DNA of 64,000 nt from JAWAAW01 sp964353335 (GCA_964353335.1 CAYGVI010000005.1:7609-71608); one strand, 5' to 3'. Shown: positions 8,227-17,800, counted from the first letter of the stretch. Numbers and translations: made by a program. The notes: generated from the letters alone by a model not told the origin.

Positions 8227-9591
8227 TCAGATAAACGCGCCTGAGCCGAATGATGGCGGCCTGTTGACGTCGGTTACAACAATTGTCACGTCCTTCTTGA
8301 CAGTGTTGATGCCGTCGCTGACTGTTATCGTCACCAGGTGGGTTCCTTGGTCCTCGTACGTCGATGTGTACGTGTTGGACTTCATCCATCCTGAGTACGT
8401 TATTGTCAGCTCGTCTCCCTCTGGGTCTGTTATTACAGGCGTGAGGGTTACTGTCTGGCCTTCGTCAATTGTCAGCGTATCAGCCATCTGGATGACAGGA
8501 GCCTTGTTCAATGACTCTACAGTTATTGCAAAGCTCGTGCTGTCTGCCAGGTTGCCGTCAGAGGCTGTGACATTGACATTGTACTTGCCAACATCATTGC
8601 TCGTGGTCTGCCAGGTTCCGTCAGGTCCCAATGGCGGGGTAAAGGTGAACGCCACCTTGTCGCCGTCAGGGTCTGTTGCGGTCGGCTTGACTGTTATCTT
8701 GTCGCCTTCCTTGACCTTGACATCGCCAATCGGCCCGATTGTCGGAGGCCTGTCAACGTTCTCCACGATGACTCGGACAGTCTCGCGGGCAGTTGCCTTT
8801 CCGTCAGAGGCAAGTATGTTGACTTCGTGGGTTCCTGCATCAGTGAATCCTGTTGCCTTTGCAGGGCCATTCATCCAGCCGTCAAAGCTGATTGAAATCT
8901 TGTCGCCGTCTGGGTCAGATGCCTGCGCGTTAATGGTCACGGTCTCGCCTTCCTTGACGCGTATTTCCTTGGAAGCAATCTGAAGTACTGGCGCCATGTT
9001 CTTTGGCTTGACCTGGATTACAATCATCTGGTTGATGCTGTTCTTTCCGTCAGACGCTGTGATTGTTACCTTGTAATCACCCGTGTCTCCGACCTTTGTC
9101 TGCCATTTTCCTGTGGCATCCAATGGTGGCGTGAATGTGTATGTTATTGGGTCGCCGTCAGGGTCTGTTGCCTTGAGATTGGGGAAGTTCACAAGGTCTC
9201 CTTCTATCACGACCTTTCGCGGAAGGCTTGCATCCTCTGGAGCGACAGCTGGTGCTGTCTCTACAGGTGCAGTTTCAACAGGCACTGTCTCTACAGGTGC
9301 GGTTTCAACAGGTGCTGTCTCTGCCGGTGCTGCAGGAGCAGTCTCTACAGGTGCAGTTTCAGCAGGCGCTTCGCCCACAACTTCCTCTGCAACTTCAATA
9401 TTCTGAGGCTCATTTGTCTCCTCAATCACGCTGACATCCTCGCCTGCAGCATCTAGTTCTGCAGCGACCGAGCCTGTCGGCGTGTCATCGCCTGTCGAGT
9501 TCCATCCCGGCGGAAGCAGCTGTGCGCATCCTGCCAGCATAAGAACTGCGATAACTCCGAGAACAACCGGAACAAAAACTGTTTTTGCCAT
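8227..9591 (-). CDS. lipoprotein with four Ig/cadherin-like repeats
   Basis: 454 residues. Signal peptide with lipobox VLMLAGC (about residues 16-22). Residues about 70-120 are a low-complexity Ala/Pro/Glu/Thr linker made of repeated VETAP units. The rest is about four repeats of 80-85 residues, each with DPDGD or DPEGD and ending in a vTaSDG-type strand, the pattern of PKD/cadherin-like calcium-binding surface modules. Probably an exposed adhesin or cell-envelope protein; the acidic loops suggest calcium stabilisation. The linker should hold the repeats away from the membrane. Confidence 0.85.
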   Translation of the reverse strand: MAKTVFVPVVLGVIAVLMLAGCAQLLPPGWNSTGDDTPTGSVAAELDAAGEDVSVIEETNEPQNIEVAEEVVGEAPAETAPVETAPAAPAETAPVETAPVETVPVETAPVETAPAVAPEDASLPRKVVIEGDLVNFPNLKATDPDGDPITYTFTPPLDATGKWQTKVGDTGDYKVTITASDGKNSINQMIVIQVKPKNMAPVLQIASKEIRVKEGETVTINAQASDPDGDKISISFDGWMNGPAKATGFTDAGTHEVNILASDGKATARETVRVIVENVDRPPTIGPIGDVKVKEGDKITVKPTATDPDGDKVAFTFTPPLGPDGTWQTTSNDVGKYNVNVTASDGNLADSTSFAITVESLNKAPVIQMADTLTIDEGQTVTLTPVITDPEGDELTITYSGWMKSNTYTSTYEDQGTHLVTITVSDGINTVKKDVTIVVTDVNRPPSFGSGAFI

Positions 9592-9649
9592 ATTACACTC
9601 CCCCTTTAAGAGTAAATCTCTGTTACCTTTCCGGAATGGTAAATCATAT

Positions 9650-10231
9650 TTAAGCTTTTTGCTTCTGGACTATATATCCGAACAGAAAGAAGGCCGCAGA
9701 ATAAGCAAGTGTCAGGCGGGTTATGTAAGTGAAAAATGCCTGGAAGAACTGCTCTGGGTACAATAGTATGAGCATGCTGCCTTCAGGGAAAATCCAGGTT
9801 TCCTCTGAAAAGAAAATCTTGTGAAAATTTCCAAAGATGTTATCAAATGGCACAAATCCAAGAATCAGAACAAGCAACAGCAGAATCCAGAATCCGCGCA
9901 TGAAAACCCTGCCAAGGTCTGCCTTTGGAAGCAGTGCGAGGAAAACAACAAGCAAAATGAGAGAAGCATACCTCAGCAGGTGAATTACATCCTTCACGTC
10001 TGCCAGATGCGATTTTTCCCTCTCGTTAAAAATATCCGGAAGCACTGCCCTGCCTTCAAAATAATCAAGCACCTGCATTGTTGTCGGCAATGCCCCCTGC
10101 CTGAGCATGGAATTGTATGCCTGCTGGTCAAACACAAGCGCATTGCCAATCAATAACAGCATCAAGAATGGGAAAATTACTGCGCAGAGCCAGGTTGTGT
10201 TCATAAGAATAGGATTTGCCCATCTGCTCAT
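9650..10231 (-). CDS. DUF1461-like integral membrane protein
   Basis: 193 residues with about four hydrophobic segments (near 12-32, 87-103, 110-130, 165-188). The soluble loop after the first segment contains FNEREKSHLADVKDVI, which matches the conserved FxxREixHmxDVK of the DUF1461/TIGR01906 family. Function of the family is unknown. The gene shares an intergenic region of about 60 bases with the divergent gene at 10291. Confidence 0.7.
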   Translation of the reverse strand: MSRWANPILMNTTWLCAVIFPFLMLLLIGNALVFDQQAYNSMLRQGALPTTMQVLDYFEGRAVLPDIFNEREKSHLADVKDVIHLLRYASLILLVVFLALLPKADLGRVFMRGFWILLLLVLILGFVPFDNIFGNFHKIFFSEETWIFPEGSMLILLYPEQFFQAFFTYITRLTLAYSAAFFLFGYIVQKQKA

Positions 10232-10290
10232 AAAGTTTTCTGAAAAGGTGGTAACATAAGTTTATATTCCGCAAGGATTTTCTGCGGTTT

Positions 10291-10755
10291 ATGGCAGACA
10301 CAATTGATGATGTTGTTGATCAGCAAATACAAATAATCCAGCAGACTGCAGATCAAAGCATTGCAGCAGCAAAATATATTGCAGATATGATTAAGGCAGA
10401 TTTCAAGAAGTATGCAAATGCGTTTAATCCTGACCAGCAGGACGTTTCTGCAGAACAGCTTTACTTGGGAATCTTGGAGTATGTGCGTTCTTTTGACAAA
10501 CACCATTCTCATGCCATTGGCGGTGTAATGAGCTACGAAAAGCCCAATAACAGCGATATTCCGCCTGATCCGGACATAGTTCTTGGCTGGACAACCTATG
10601 TTGAATATGGAGAAAACAGGGTTACCAAAGATCTGACAGAGGAAGGAAAGAAAATGCTTTACGGTTATCGTTCTGCACTTGGCTTGGTTTCAGTTGATGA
10701 GCAGAAAAAACTGGATAGGGCAGCAGTAAAGACATTTACCCGCGATGTTTGCTAA
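10291..10755 (+). CDS. hypothetical protein
   Basis: 154 residues, acidic and probably soluble, with an alpha-helical N-terminal half rich in Gln/Ala (DDVVDQQIQIIQQTADQ). No cysteine pair, signal peptide or membrane segment. A TATA-like TTTATATTC lies at 10261-10269, consistent with a leaderless start. It ends 3 bases before the convergent metG stop. Family not recognised. Confidence 0.6.
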   Translation: MADTIDDVVDQQIQIIQQTADQSIAAAKYIADMIKADFKKYANAFNPDQQDVSAEQLYLGILEYVRSFDKHHSHAIGGVMSYEKPNNSDIPPDPDIVLGWTTYVEYGENRVTKDLTEEGKKMLYGYRSALGLVSVDEQKKLDRAAVKTFTRDVC

Positions 10756-10758
10756 GAA

Positions 10759-12780
10759 TCACCTTACTGTTGCATTGTCTCCTATCTGGACTGAGATTTC
10801 TTCTGTTTTTGTCTTCAGGGGCTTGTCCTTGTAGACTGCCTTGCAGGATTTTGTTGTTATCTTTACCTTTGCAAAGTCATCAATTGTTATTTCGTCGTGC
10901 TCGCAGGGCATTCCTTCGACATAAACATCAGAGCCAGGGGCAGAATTTGGCGCCTCAAGCACTTTTACTTCGTTTCCAACCTGCGCAGCGAGAAGCATTC
11001 CCTTGCTTTCAATGCCTCTCAGCACTGCCGGCTTGAGGTTTGAAACAATTACAAGGTGCTTTCCAACAAGCTGGTCTGCAGAATAATAAGCGCGAAGACC
11101 TGCAACCAACTGCCTTTGTTCTGTTCCAAGGTCAATCTTGAGCACAAATAACTTGTCAGCGTTCGGGTGCGGTTTTGCCTCAATTACTTTTGCAACCCTT
11201 AACGCGAGCTTTCTGAATGGCTCAATATCAGTGACTTTCTCAGGCGGTGTCTGCCCTGCCTCGTTTGGCTTTTGAACAGCAGTGTCAAGCTTTTTGAAAA
11301 GTATTTCCGGCTGCAATAATATTCCTTTTGTTGAGCGCTTGAACTTTGCTTTTTTGAAGTTGCCCAGCTTCTGACCGAGCTGTTTGCTGATGTTTTCAGC
11401 TGTTGCAGGGATAAATGGCCAGGTGAGTACACTCGCAAGGCGCAATGATTCAACAACAACATACAAAACTGTTGCAAGGCGCTGCTGGTCTGTCAGTTTC
11501 CACGGCTCTGAGTCATTCACATACTTGTTGCAGGCGTGCAGGAATGTCCAGACTGTTTCAACAGCGCGGTTCCACTCGTATTTCTGCATCAATGCATTTG
11601 CTTCTTCAAGCACTTTGTTTGCGTGTTCAATGAGCAATTTATCCTCTTTTGTGAATTTGCCTGGCTTTGGAATCTGCCCTTGGAAATTCTTGTGAACGAG
11701 AACAGAAGTTCTTTGCAAAAGGTTGCCAAGCGTGTCTCCTAATTCAGAGTTTGCCCGCGCAATCAATGATTCCTCGCTGAAATCTCCGTCATTTCCTGCC
11801 GGAATTTCGCGCAAGAGAAATAATCTGAGTGCGTCTGCTCCGTATTTGTCAACAAGCCGGATTGGGTCAACAACTGTTCCTGTGCTTTTTGACATTTTTT
11901 CCCCGCCTGTCAAAACCCAACCATGAGTGTGGATTGTTTTTGGCAGCGGCAGTCCGATTGCCTGCAGTATTGCAGGCCAGATTATGACGTGGAACCATGC
12001 AATGTCTTTTCCTATGACATGCACATTCGCAGGCCAGTATTTTTTGAATTTCTTTCCGTCAGGATATCCAAGAGCGGAAATATAATTTAGCAAAGCGTCA
12101 AACCAGACATAAATCACATGAGACTTGTCGTTTGGAAGCTTAATTCCCCACTTCAATGTTTTTCTGCTGACGCTCAAATCCTTTAGCCCTTCTTTCAAGC
12201 GGTTGACTATCTCGTTTTTCCTTGATTCAGGCAGGCAGAATTCAGGATGGGACTCAAAATGCTTCAGGAGAAAGTCCTGGAACTGTGACAATCTGAAAAA
12301 GTATGATTCTTCGCTGATTTTTTCAGGCGCTTTCTGGTGCACAGGGCACACTCCGCCAACCAAATCCTTTTCTGTATAGAATGCCTCGCAGCCAGAGCAG
12401 TACAAGCCGTCATAAGTTCCCTTGTAAATCAATCCCTTGTCAAGAACGCTTTGGAAAATGCTTTGGCAGATTTTTTTGTGCTTGCCAGAGCTTGTCCTGA
12501 TAAAGTCATTGTTGCAGATATTGAGCTTCTTCAATAATTCCTGGAAGCAGACAACAAGTTCATCAACAAACTGCTTTGGCTTTTTTCCCTGCGACAAAGC
12601 TGTTTTTTCAACCTTTGAACCGTGCTCATCAGTGCCTGTCAGGAAATAAACATCCTCGCCAAGCTGTTTGTGCCATCGCGCGAGAGCGTCAGCTATTATT
12701 TTCTCATAAGCGTGCCCAATGTGCGGCTTTGCATTTGTGTAATCAATAGCCGTTGTGATGTAAAACGGTTGCTTTGCCAT
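10759..12780 (-). CDS. metG: methionyl-tRNA synthetase
   Basis: 673 residues. Charges tRNA-Met with methionine. Class I Rossmann signatures: PHIGHAY near residue 20 and EKMSKSTG near 295. The connective insertion carries a zinc site (CSGCEAF...CPVHQ). The C-terminal 105 residues are a Trbp111/EMAP-II-type tRNA-binding domain (KVIEAKPHPNADKLFVLKID...GMLLAA), here fused rather than encoded separately. Complete, with a TATA-like sequence (ATATACT) about 20 bases upstream on the minus strand. Confidence 0.97.
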   Translation of the reverse strand: MAKQPFYITTAIDYTNAKPHIGHAYEKIIADALARWHKQLGEDVYFLTGTDEHGSKVEKTALSQGKKPKQFVDELVVCFQELLKKLNICNNDFIRTSSGKHKKICQSIFQSVLDKGLIYKGTYDGLYCSGCEAFYTEKDLVGGVCPVHQKAPEKISEESYFFRLSQFQDFLLKHFESHPEFCLPESRKNEIVNRLKEGLKDLSVSRKTLKWGIKLPNDKSHVIYVWFDALLNYISALGYPDGKKFKKYWPANVHVIGKDIAWFHVIIWPAILQAIGLPLPKTIHTHGWVLTGGEKMSKSTGTVVDPIRLVDKYGADALRLFLLREIPAGNDGDFSEESLIARANSELGDTLGNLLQRTSVLVHKNFQGQIPKPGKFTKEDKLLIEHANKVLEEANALMQKYEWNRAVETVWTFLHACNKYVNDSEPWKLTDQQRLATVLYVVVESLRLASVLTWPFIPATAENISKQLGQKLGNFKKAKFKRSTKGILLQPEILFKKLDTAVQKPNEAGQTPPEKVTDIEPFRKLALRVAKVIEAKPHPNADKLFVLKIDLGTEQRQLVAGLRAYYSADQLVGKHLVIVSNLKPAVLRGIESKGMLLAAQVGNEVKVLEAPNSAPGSDVYVEGMPCEHDEITIDDFAKVKITTKSCKAVYKDKPLKTKTEEISVQIGDNATVR

Positions 12781-12871
12781 ACCTAGAAAGCGTTTGGGGA
12801 TAGTATATAAAGATTACCCGTTGGGCACGGAAAACAAAGCTTTATAAATATTTAACTACTAGACAGTGATT

Positions 12872-13111
12872 ATGGAAGCAATAAAATTCGGCGACATTGA
12901 ATCCGCAAGATTTGTTTACAACAGGGTCAGGGGGCATTACAAGGCGATAGGCGCCACGCACGAAGGAGTCAGTGCAAGGGGCCAGGTTATTTTTGTTAGA
13001 GACAACGTCTTGCAAACCCACCTGCCGATAGTTTTGTATTATGCAAATCACATAGACGCAAGATTTAAGAGACAAACAGTTGATGATAAAGTCACTTCAT
13101 CTTCTTTGTAA
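12872..13111 (+). CDS. small hypothetical protein
   Basis: 79 residues from the ATG at 12872; a GTG two codons earlier is possible. The strong TATA CTTTATAAATATTTA at 12840-12854 places transcription near the ATG, i.e. leaderless. Contains an HTH-like helical opening (FGDIESARFVYNRVRGHYKAIG), but no family is recognised. Its last 20 bases overlap the convergent zinc-ribbon gene. Confidence 0.55.
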   Translation: MEAIKFGDIESARFVYNRVRGHYKAIGATHEGVSARGQVIFVRDNVLQTHLPIVLYYANHIDARFKRQTVDDKVTSSSL

Positions 13112-13499
13112 CTGCAATCTGTTGCCCGCACTTGGGGCAGTTGAAGATTAATGCGTCTGCCTTGACTTCCTTGTTTTCTTCCGCGTCAAACAGCTTGACT
13201 TTTTTGCGCTTGAAAGGCATTTGGTGGTCTCCTGAGAATCCGCATTTCGGGCACGTGTACTGGATGTTCGCGGTCAATGTATCTTCGTATGCCTGCTTTT
13301 CCATTGTGAATCCGCAGGCAGAACATGTATATTCTTTTGCGCGGATTTTTACCTTGCCGTCGCTTCCTTTTGGCTTGCCCATCATTGCTTTCTTGCACTT
13401 GGGGCATTTTTCCTTTGATACCCACGCGACAACATTGGGCTTTGAGCGCCTTGTGAAGTAAATGCACTCTTCAACCGAGTCAGGCATTTTGAGAGCCAT
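13092..13499 (-). CDS. multi-zinc-ribbon protein
   Basis: 135 residues from the ATG at 13499. Three or four CxxC pairs: CPKCKKAM, CSACGF, CPKCGF and CPKCGQ, arranged as two consecutive zinc ribbons with basic loops (FKRKKVKLF). Such proteins often bind nucleic acid or act as accessory parts of RNA-processing or transcription complexes, but nothing here names the partner. The N-terminus MALKMPDSVEECIYFTRR adds one more Cys. Confidence 0.7.
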   Translation of the reverse strand: MALKMPDSVEECIYFTRRSKPNVVAWVSKEKCPKCKKAMMGKPKGSDGKVKIRAKEYTCSACGFTMEKQAYEDTLTANIQYTCPKCGFSGDHQMPFKRKKVKLFDAEENKEVKADALIFNCPKCGQQIAVTKKMK

Positions 13500-13523
13500 A
13501 AACAAAGAACTTGCAGAACTGTA

Positions 13524-13922
13524 TTAAATAGTTTTCCCTTTGCCAAATAGGCCCCTTCTAAGAACCCCTGCGAATTCTTGATTCTTTTCTGGAGGGATTT
13601 CAAGGTCTTTTATCTGCCAGAGTATAAGGTTGTCAATTGAGTTGCCTGGCATTTGCGTAGTTGCCTGCCACCTGAAAGGCGGCTTCATTCCTGCGCGCGC
13701 ATAAATCTCCCTAATCTGCATATAGCCGTCTTCGCGGATTTCAACCGGCGCAGAATCTATCAGCGGGCTGTATTCTGTGCGCAGGACAATGCACCTGCCT
13801 GCTGCGCGCTCTTCAAGTGACGCGTGCAGTTCGCATTTAATCATGTCCCTAATGCACTGCGGAACATAAACCGCGCCATTTTTCCCAAGAGTTGCATCCT
13901 GTGACGTTATGTACTCTGTCAT
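13524..13922 (-). CDS. hypothetical protein
   Basis: 132 residues from MTEYITSQD. The opening DATLGKNGAVYVPQCIRD resembles a swapped-hairpin (AbrB/MazE-like) start, where a strand, a turn and an Arg/Asp-ended strand recur, but the match is too weak to assign. No membrane segment. Divergent from the methyltransferase gene; the shared 53-base spacer holds CTTTATAAAT for the other gene. Confidence 0.55.
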   Translation of the reverse strand: MTEYITSQDATLGKNGAVYVPQCIRDMIKCELHASLEERAAGRCIVLRTEYSPLIDSAPVEIREDGYMQIREIYARAGMKPPFRWQATTQMPGNSIDNLILWQIKDLEIPPEKNQEFAGVLRRGLFGKGKTI

Positions 13923-13975
13923 ATGCACGACAAAAAAGGCAGGGCTTTATAAATCACCCTCTCTTCCTGAAATTC

Positions 13976-14455
13976 ATGGCATACTACGCAGGAATCTCAA
14001 AGGGCTATGAGGAACTGCACAAGGAAGAGCAATTGGGAAAGCTAAGGCAGGTCATTGAAAGGCTGCCTTACAATAAGACAGACAAAATTTTGGACATCGG
14101 ATGCGGAACAGGATTGAGCTCTTTGCTGTTCAACTGCCAGAAATTCGGGGTTGACCCCACATTTGAATTATTGGAGCAGGCAAAGCCAAGGCTTCCTGTT
14201 GCGCAGGGAGTGGCAGAGCATTTGCCGTTCAAGGACAACTCATTTGACATTGTAATCTGTTTGACAGCTTTGCACAATTTCACAGACCCATTACGGGGTT
14301 TGCTTGAGATGAAGCGCGTTGGCATGGGAAAGTTTGCAATCTCAATCCTGAAAAGGGCAAAAGAGTGCGACAACCTGATGAAAATGGTCAGCCAGACTTT
14401 CAAAGTGAAGGAAATGCTCGAAGACCCAAAGGACTTTATCCTGTTCTGTGAGTAA
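13976..14455 (+). CDS. class I SAM-dependent methyltransferase
   Basis: 159 residues from the ATG at 13976; the upstream extension of the frame overlaps the promoter GCTTTATAAAT (13943-13953) and is not used. Motif I KILDIGCGTGLSSLLF (about 37-52) binds SAM, followed by a GVDP acidic strand end and LPFKDNSFDIVICLTALHNF (motif IV region, about 85-104). Short for the family: it has the core Rossmann fold but little room for a substrate domain. Substrate unknown. Confidence 0.88.
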   Translation: MAYYAGISKGYEELHKEEQLGKLRQVIERLPYNKTDKILDIGCGTGLSSLLFNCQKFGVDPTFELLEQAKPRLPVAQGVAEHLPFKDNSFDIVICLTALHNFTDPLRGLLEMKRVGMGKFAISILKRAKECDNLMKMVSQTFKVKEMLEDPKDFILFCE

Positions 14456-14487
14456 TATTTATATAACAAAACAGGTCTGGCAGTCTC

Positions 14488-15261
14488 ATGGCAGGATTTT
14501 TCAAGGAACTGGCTGAGTCATTCATGCCCTCGCACTGGGATGAGATAAGCCAGAGGTCAGCCAGCCAAGGAATTTCGTTCTTCACAAAAGTGCTTTTGCT
14601 TGCTTTCCTCGTGATGATACTGCTCGCAATTCCCTCGATGATAAAGCTGCCTGCGACAATCAGCGAGCAGTTGAACAAGTTTGACACAATCCAGCTGTCA
14701 GGCGATTTCAACATGAGCTCGCCGATAAAACTGCCAAAGTCAGACCCTTACTTTGTCTTTGACACAAGCGGCGCATTCACAGAGCTGACAACAGAGCGCA
14801 TCCTGATTACAGAGGACAAGATATTTTACAGGCCCTTGTTCGGCACGCATTATGTCAACACAGAGCAGCTGAAAGACTTAAAGCACAACCGCGACAATGT
14901 CAAAAGGTTCCTCGCAGCGCTTGTGTTCTTTGTACTGCCTTCAATATTATTTTACGCATTTGTGACTGTGTGGCTGAAATACTTCCTTATGATTCTCACG
15001 CTGTCAATAATACTGTTTGTCCTGCTTGACCTGACGCACTGGCGCAGGACCTGGAAAGAGCTTTTCCTGGCTGCATGTTATGTGTCAACAGTGCCTGTTT
15101 TCGCAGAGGTAATTGTGGGCGCGATTAATTCAAAACTGCTGGTTCCAATCGTGAGCATCGCAGGGCTTGTCCAATTGTATCTTGCCCCGGCAGTGATTCT
15201 TTGCGTGCTCGCAATCGGCGCAGCAATGTGCGTGTATTCCAACAAGGAAGAAGAGAAATGA
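14488..15261 (+). CDS. DUF1189/Yip1-like membrane protein
   Basis: 257 residues. First hydrophobic segment at about 30-50 (VLLLAFLVMILLAIPSMI), a soluble domain of about 90 residues (LPKSDPYFVFDTSG, ILITEDKIFYRP), then four more segments to the C-terminus. This topology and the small extracytoplasmic beta-rich domain match DUF1189 proteins, of unknown function. The last four bases overlap the next start (ATGA), so the two genes are translationally coupled. Confidence 0.65.
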   Translation: MAGFFKELAESFMPSHWDEISQRSASQGISFFTKVLLLAFLVMILLAIPSMIKLPATISEQLNKFDTIQLSGDFNMSSPIKLPKSDPYFVFDTSGAFTELTTERILITEDKIFYRPLFGTHYVNTEQLKDLKHNRDNVKRFLAALVFFVLPSILFYAFVTVWLKYFLMILTLSIILFVLLDLTHWRRTWKELFLAACYVSTVPVFAEVIVGAINSKLLVPIVSIAGLVQLYLAPAVILCVLAIGAAMCVYSNKEEEK

Positions 15262-15752
15262 TATACAACCCAAGGCAGACAGTTCTTGTTTCGTGCAGGG
15301 GGACTTTTCACCACCTTGGCAGGGATGAGGAAATAGAGGACATTCTTCCATTGGACTGGCACTCGCCTGCCTCAGAAGTGCCGAAAAAATATTTGATTCT
15401 TGTCAGCAAAAAAGCAGCTGCTTTGACATTAATCCAGAATTCAAAGGCGTTTGTTGTCAACTTCATGCCATTTTCGCACACAGACCACATTGTGAAGGCA
15501 GGGATGCTTCACGGCGCATTCCACGACAAGTTTGCAGCCACAGGGCTTGAGCGCGCTGCTTGCGAGCACCTTCCTGACACTCCGCGCATCAAGGACGCTG
15601 TTGCCTGGCTTGAGTGCCGTGTTGAAGGCGAGTTTGATATTGGAGACCACGTGCTGTTTCTCGGCGAAATCCTTCACGAGGAAGAAACGCATTCTGATGC
15701 CAAAAGGCCGTTCCACATTGACGGCACACAGTTCACAACAACAAGAGACTAA
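15258..15752 (+). CDS. flavin reductase-like domain protein
   Basis: 164 residues from the ATG at 15258, which overlaps the upstream stop codon. The fold pattern is that of FMN-binding flavin reductase-like proteins: TVLVSCRG near the start, then AFVVNFMP (the family has FvvN), then the AACEHLPDTPRIKDAVAWLECRVE block and GDHVLFLGEILHEE, the typical GDH...vGeV segment. Likely a flavoprotein reductase or flavin-binding regulator. Coupling to a membrane protein is unusual and may mean an associated role. Confidence 0.8.
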   Translation: MIYNPRQTVLVSCRGTFHHLGRDEEIEDILPLDWHSPASEVPKKYLILVSKKAAALTLIQNSKAFVVNFMPFSHTDHIVKAGMLHGAFHDKFAATGLERAACEHLPDTPRIKDAVAWLECRVEGEFDIGDHVLFLGEILHEEETHSDAKRPFHIDGTQFTTTRD

Positions 15753-15805
15753 TAATATACTGTGACACACAAAATATTATATAGTATTCTAATAAGGCAG
15801 GGTGT

Positions 15806-16243
15806 ATGGTTGATGATGAACGCATAGACCCTGAAGCTGCTGGCAGGATAAGCCAGCTCGCTAAGAACCTGAAAGACCTGCATCTTGCCACATCAGCAGA
15901 AGAGGCGTACGCGAGGGCAAAGGAAATAATTCTCGGCACTGCAACACAGGGACAGGAGAAATCAATAAAGGAGCTGATGACAGAGGCAGGAGTCACACAG
16001 CAGGATTTGCAAAAAGCAAAGGAGCTTCTCAAGCAGGAAGAGGAGGAGCTCAGCAAGCTCAAGAAAGAACTCACTGACCTCAAGGCAAAGCAGATTGAGG
16101 AGACAATGCACCACGGCGAGCACGTCAGCGAGACAGAAAAGCTTGACGAGGAATTAATAGAGGAAGAGCACGATATCGGGGTTGTCGAGGAAAACGTGGA
16201 AGTCGCAGAGGAAGTCCAGAAAGAACCCAAAGACGGCAAATAA
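15806..16243 (+). CDS. acidic coiled-coil protein
   Basis: 145 residues, rich in Glu/Lys/Leu with heptads from about 70 (LQKAKELLKQEEEELSKLKKELTDLKAKQ). No membrane segment. The C-terminal 40 residues are strongly acidic. TATA-like ATATTATATAG at 15776-15786. Family not recognised; a structural or chaperone-like role is possible but not shown. Confidence 0.6.
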   Translation: MVDDERIDPEAAGRISQLAKNLKDLHLATSAEEAYARAKEIILGTATQGQEKSIKELMTEAGVTQQDLQKAKELLKQEEEELSKLKKELTDLKAKQIEETMHHGEHVSETEKLDEELIEEEHDIGVVEENVEVAEEVQKEPKDGK

Positions 16244-16302
16244 ACCCCAACCTTTATATTCTACGGCATACACTATGCGAAATAGAGTTTACAGTGGTCA
16301 TA

Positions 16303-16322
16303 AAAGCATAAGCTTTATAAAT
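16303..16322 (+). promoter_or_regulatory. strong archaeal promoter (BRE/TATA)
   Basis: AAGCATAAGCTTTATAAATA is nearly identical to the promoter at 21231-21245 (shared CATAAGCTTTATAAAT, extending to 21225). It predicts transcription from about 16345 and a 34-base leader with the ribosome site GGGGTGG (16364-16370) for the surface protein gene. Confidence 0.7.
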
Positions 16323-16378
16323 AATGTGACTACTCTACACTCATAACAAACCAATACTCAAGTGGGGTGGCAATAAAA

Positions 16379-17800
16379 ATGAACAAATTTGCAACAATGA
16401 TTGCATTGGTCGCCATGTTTGTGCTCGCTGCTGTAAGCGTTTCTGCGCTGCAGCTTGGCGCGGCTACAATCGGCGGCGAGAACCAGGACCGTATCAAGAA
16501 CGTGTCCACAACTTTCACCGTAACTAACAACGAAACAAGCGCTGTTTCTGTCTCGTTCGCATCAAGTGCGGACAGCAAATACAACGTTCGCTTTGAACCT
16601 GCGACTGTCACCCTTACTGCAGGCCAGATCCAGAGCGTTAAGGCAATTGCAGACATCCCGCTTGATTTCAATGCTGTTGACACAGTAAAGAGCTCAGCTG
16701 ATTACCTGAATCCGGTCGCATTCAAGATTGGCGACATACAGGCAAAGGTCAGCACAACTGTTATTGCAACTTCTGATTTGAAGATGCAGGCAGTTAACCA
16801 GCTCGAGATAAAGAAAGCCCGCATCGACTGCGACGGCAAGACAAAGACATTGGACGACGGCGACAAGATGGAAGATTTGAAGCCGGACACAACTTGCTCG
16901 CTTGAAATCGAAGCAGAGAACAACTTTGCAGCAGACGATGATGAGGACGATGCAGGCAATGAACTCAAGACAGGCGACATCGAATTCAACACAGTCACTG
17001 CAAGGGCAGTCATTGACGACTCCAGCTTTGACCTTGATGAGGACATGGACATGGACGGCCTAAGCGCAGATGACACTGATGCAGTCACAATGGACTTTGA
17101 CATTGCAGAGGACGTTGATGACGGAACTTACACGATGTCAATCACTTTGATAGGCAAGGATGACAATGGCGCATACCACGGAGAGATACGCGAAGTCCGA
17201 ATGGACGTTGTCAAGCTCTCGCACGACATCCAGATACGCGGCCCGTCGCTTTCGCCTACCTCAGTCAGCGCATGCGATGGCGGAACAATCCGCATTATCT
17301 CGCGCATTGCCAACTTCGGCAAGCGCGATGAGAACGACGTTGCTGTCGAGCTCAGCGTTCCTGACCTGAAATTCACAAAGCGCATTGACCAGATGGAGCT
17401 TGATGCTGATGACAGCACTTCAGTCAACTTTGTTGTTGATGTGCCTGCAAAGGCAAAGCCAGGCATCTACCGCGCGACAATAAGCACATTCTTCGGCGGC
17501 ACTGCACCGAGCAACTCCCAAGCATTGGAGTTCACGGTTGACAAGTGCGACGTGGCTGAAGTTGTTGTTGTCACACCGGTTCAGCAGAACGCAACAGTAA
17601 CACCGCAGACAGGCGCACAGCCGTCAACACCTGCAGGCAGTGCAGTCGCAGTGCCTCGCGCACGCGTTGTCAGCTCAGGAAGCTTCACCGAGGGCGCAGG
17701 ATACCTGTGGCTTTTGGGCGGAGTGGGCGTCGTGTTGCTGATAATCATTGTGATTTTGCTGTTCGTTGCCTTCCGCAGGCCAAGAACAGACGTGCTGTAA
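16379..17800 (+). CDS. abundant-type surface protein, signal peptide and C-terminal anchor
   Basis: 473 residues from the ATG at 16379, 8 bases after GGGGTGG. N-terminal signal peptide (MIALVAMFVLAAVSVSA). The ectodomain has two or three beta-sandwich modules, with an Asp-rich segment in the middle (ADDDEDDAGNE; DLDEDMDMDGL) that may bind calcium. A Thr/Pro/Ala linker follows, then one transmembrane segment (YLWLLGGVGVVLLIIIVILLF) and a short basic tail. The strong promoter and design suggest a major envelope (S-layer-like) protein. No enzymatic motif. Confidence 0.75.
   Translation: MNKFATMIALVAMFVLAAVSVSALQLGAATIGGENQDRIKNVSTTFTVTNNETSAVSVSFASSADSKYNVRFEPATVTLTAGQIQSVKAIADIPLDFNAVDTVKSSADYLNPVAFKIGDIQAKVSTTVIATSDLKMQAVNQLEIKKARIDCDGKTKTLDDGDKMEDLKPDTTCSLEIEAENNFAADDDEDDAGNELKTGDIEFNTVTARAVIDDSSFDLDEDMDMDGLSADDTDAVTMDFDIAEDVDDGTYTMSITLIGKDDNGAYHGEIREVRMDVVKLSHDIQIRGPSLSPTSVSACDGGTIRIISRIANFGKRDENDVAVELSVPDLKFTKRIDQMELDADDSTSVNFVVDVPAKAKPGIYRATISTFFGGTAPSNSQALEFTVDKCDVAEVVVVTPVQQNATVTPQTGAQPSTPAGSAVAVPRARVVSSGSFTEGAGYLWLLGGVGVVLLIIIVILLFVAFRRPRTDVL

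Noticed and set aside
8183..8389. N-terminal extension of the 7559 gene
   Set aside because: Translation there is the antisense of the Ig-domain gene; the ATG at 8182 is better placed.
9240..9400. Tandem DNA repeats with ORFs on the plus strand
   Set aside because: These encode the VETAP linker of the lipoprotein on the minus strand. Plus-strand frames are shadows.
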